From assembly GCA_029012165.1 (NCBI GenBank), contig JAQXLO010000060.1, forward strand, positions 1 to 23,536: a stretch of DNA of 23,536 nt. Reading direction: 5' to 3'. A model generated the notes under the pieces. It ran no database searches. It saw only the letters and a program-made list of their open reading frames with translations, and was not told the DNA's origin. Shown piece by piece: positions 21,805-23,536 of this stretch (positions are counted from its first letter, which is position 1; every line of letters begins with the position of its first letter). Position numbers and translations under genes: made by a program. Source of the stretch: Oscillospiraceae bacterium (lineage in GTDB: Bacteria > Bacillota > Clostridia > Oscillospirales > Acutalibacteraceae).

Positions 21805-23247
21805 TTATTTGACCTGCTCCATGATGCGTGCAAAGGTATCGGAAACGACTTGGGTGATCTTGGGACTCAGGGAGTTGGTTTCGTGGTAGTGCCGGTTGCC
21901 GAAGCGGTCTTTCGCAGTGTTGAGATAAGGACCGGTCTCGTTGAGGACGAAGTCGTTCAGCGGCACCATGTAGCCCGTCATGTCGTTTGCCAGACCGAAC
22001 ACGATCAGGTTTTCGTCGTCGGCGACACGGACGAGGGGCTTGGCGTTGATCTCGGGACCCTTGCCCGTGGCGGAGGTTTCCGCAGGGGAGTAGTGGTCGA
22101 ACACAAATTCGGGAACTGCCTCGCCCGGCAGAAGCAGAATCTTCTGGGAGCCGATCTGTATGTAGGTCATCTCCGTGCGCAGTGCCAGACCAAGATCGCT
22201 GTCCTTGTACGCCGCCTTTTCGTAGTTGACGGTTTTGACGATGGACATCAGCGCCAGCACGGCGTTGTCCACAGGTGCGAGATAGGGTTGGCGGATGACC
22301 GTGATTTCAGGGGAAAGCAGGACATCGTTGTCGATGCGGAAGGCTGCCTCTGCCAAGGCGGCGCCCTCCATGCGGGAGCATTCGTAGACGTCCTCGCTGT
22401 ACTGTCCGGGGTCGCAGGCGGCAATGGCGCCCACACCGAAGAGGACGTTGGTCGGTTTTGTTTCGTTGATCTTGGCACGCATAAAGCCGGGGTACTCGGC
22501 GGAGATCAGCTGGTTGGCGCCGCCCATGGTGTTGGGATGGGCGCCAAAGTTGAGCAGCCACGTTTCCTTGGAGCCGTCCTCGGGCACGAAGCGGATGCGG
22601 GACAGGACGTCGCGGCAGTAGATGGGTTCACGCTTGCGGAAAACGGCTTCGGGGACGTGGATGGTGCCGATATACAGCTTGCCCTCTTTGCGGTTGGCAT
22701 ACGCTTCCTCGCAGCAGGCACGGATGTTTTGGGTGATCAGCTCCATGTATGCGGGATCCTTGCCGTTGCCGGGGATGGGACCGACGATGGCCTTGCCCCA
22801 GTAGCCCAGGGTGTCGATGCCGGCGTGGTTGTGGGTGCAGAGGATGTTGATGGAGCGGCAGTCGGTCTTTTGGGCGAAATCCTTCAGGGCGTCACGGATC
22901 GCATTGGCTTCCACATTGGAAAAGCCGACCATGTCTGCGCCGATGAGCAGCATCCCCCCGTCCTTGCAGTCGAGCCACATGGCACTGACGGTCAGGGGAT
23001 CGAGAATGTCGGAAACGGTCTTGCCGGTGCGGTGACCGGCGAGGTAATAGGGATGGTCGTGGATGTTCTCGGGCATGGTGATCTTGGACGCAAAGCCGCA
23101 GCGGAAGAGATCATCCTCCTTGTTCTTCATGCGGATGGGAACTGCGGGGGCAGGCTGCGCAGCATAGCCCTCTTTTTTGGCGAGTTTTTTGCCGGTTCGG
23201 CGTGCAAGTGCGTTGAGTGCACGGACGGCAATGGTATCAAAGTTCAT
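21805..23247 (-). CDS. Neutral/alkaline ceramidase-like hydrolase
   Basis: A 480-residue protein resembling the N-terminal catalytic domain of neutral/alkaline non-lysosomal ceramidases, zinc amidases that cleave ceramide to sphingosine and fatty acid. Supporting stretches are ILCTHNHAGIDTLGYWG (about 135-151), with probable metal-binding His residues, NFGAHPNTMGG and SAEYPGFM, and LPGEAVPEF towards the C-terminus. There is no signal peptide, unlike secreted ceramidases, so the substrate may differ and be intracellular. The ATG at 23245-23247 follows GAGGAGG; the frame stays open upstream but overlaps the previous gene. It overlaps that gene's end by 11 bases and precedes the RluA gene by one base. 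Confidence 0.78.
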   Translation of the reverse strand: MNFDTIAVRALNALARRTGKKLAKKEGYAAQPAPAVPIRMKNKEDDLFRCGFASKITMPENIHDHPYYLAGHRTGKTVSDILDPLTVSAMWLDCKDGGMLLIGADMVGFSNVEANAIRDALKDFAQKTDCRSINILCTHNHAGIDTLGYWGKAIVGPIPGNGKDPAYMELITQNIRACCEEAYANRKEGKLYIGTIHVPEAVFRKREPIYCRDVLSRIRFVPEDGSKETWLLNFGAHPNTMGGANQLISAEYPGFMRAKINETKPTNVLFGVGAIAACDPGQYSEDVYECSRMEGAALAEAAFRIDNDVLLSPEITVIRQPYLAPVDNAVLALMSIVKTVNYEKAAYKDSDLGLALRTEMTYIQIGSQKILLLPGEAVPEFVFDHYSPAETSATGKGPEINAKPLVRVADDENLIVFGLANDMTGYMVPLNDFVLNETGPYLNTAKDRFGNRHYHETNSLSPKITQVVSDTFARIMEQVK

Positions 23248-23536
23248 GGTTGTCCTCCTCTTTCTTTTCGGGTGCGGGCTGAATGGCGTCTGTATTGAAA
23301 ATAGAAGCGGTTTTGTCCGAATCAGCATTTCGGGATGCTTCTTCACGAGCCTTGATCTCTGCGGCACGAATCTTTTTCTTTTTGCTCGCCCGTACATTAT
23401 ACAGGACGATCAGTGCAACGGCGACAAGAATGCCGATCCAAATGAACATACACACGCCCAAGGGGTGGAGGGGACAGATGCCGCAGACGGCGCACTTGTT
23501 CGCTTCCTTTTCCGCCTGCTTCTGCGCATCGGCCTG
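23237..23536 (-). CDS. Small Cys-motif membrane protein, C-terminal part (runs off the window edge)
   Basis: Unrecognised. The frame is open to the window edge and gives 99 residues: a Gln/Lys/Glu-rich lead, then KCAVCGICPLHPLGVC with four closely spaced Cys, one membrane segment (FIWIGILVAVALIVLY), a basic stretch and a charged tail ending EEDNHEL. The Cys cluster could bind zinc or an iron-sulfur centre next to the membrane. A TTG at 23461 could in principle start a shorter form, but the Cys motif lies partly upstream, which favours the longer frame. Its end overlaps the ceramidase-like start by 11 bases, implying coupling. Confidence 0.65.
   Translation of the reverse strand, partial: QADAQKQAEKEANKCAVCGICPLHPLGVCMFIWIGILVAVALIVLYNVRASKKKKIRAAEIKAREEASRNADSDKTASIFNTDAIQPAPEKKEEDNHEL

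Noticed and set aside
21757..23298. 513-codon open frame on the + strand opposite the ceramidase-like gene
   Set aside because: The Gly/Val/Asp-rich translation is a mirror of the minus-strand gene, which has a proper start, Shine-Dalgarno and family motifs.

Overview
The window looks like the chromosome of an anaerobic Clostridia member, most likely near the Oscillospiraceae/Ruminococcaceae. Evidence: moderately high GC by eye, a complete six-gene Rnf cluster in the clostridial order C-D-G-E-A-B, the Firmicutes neighbourhood rplS-lepB-rbgA-rnhB, strong AGGAGG Shine-Dalgarno sites, and frequent TTG and GTG starts. No tRNA, rRNA, CRISPR array or transposase gene was found.

Layout. 1-684 (-) holds the 5' part of trigger factor with its own promoter. 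785-7268 (-) is a run read from rplS (L19) through two tandem type I signal peptidases and the ribosome-assembly GTPase RbgA, then RNase HII, an M19 dipeptidase, threonine synthase and a metallophosphoesterase; hairpin terminators follow rplS and rbgA. 7440-13412 (-) is rnfCDGEAB, a membrane ferredoxin:NAD+ oxidoreductase that couples electron transfer to Na+ or H+ export, with an aldose-epimerase-like gene at its end. rnfG has an in-frame TAA just after its FMN-attachment motif. 13554-14963 (-) is a phosphohexomutase.

From 15158 the genes turn to the + strand: an 8-helix membrane protein and a membrane-anchored extracellular protein, both of unknown function, then biotin-protein ligase, a PHP phosphoesterase and an overlapping HAD phosphatase. 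At 20004-23536 (-) lie a Cys-repeat, Thr-rich lipoprotein, an RluA-type pseudouridine synthase, a neutral-ceramidase-like protein and the end of a small Cys-motif membrane protein.

The most unusual stretch is 19480-20003, the only gene-free region over 300 bases. A 361-bp block bounded by perfect 10-bp inverted repeats (19565-19574 and 19916-19925) is packed with about nine hairpins and sits between two hairpin terminators that could work in both directions. It resembles a MITE-like dispersed palindromic element or a large structured RNA. This block and the interrupted rnfG are the two observations most worth following.
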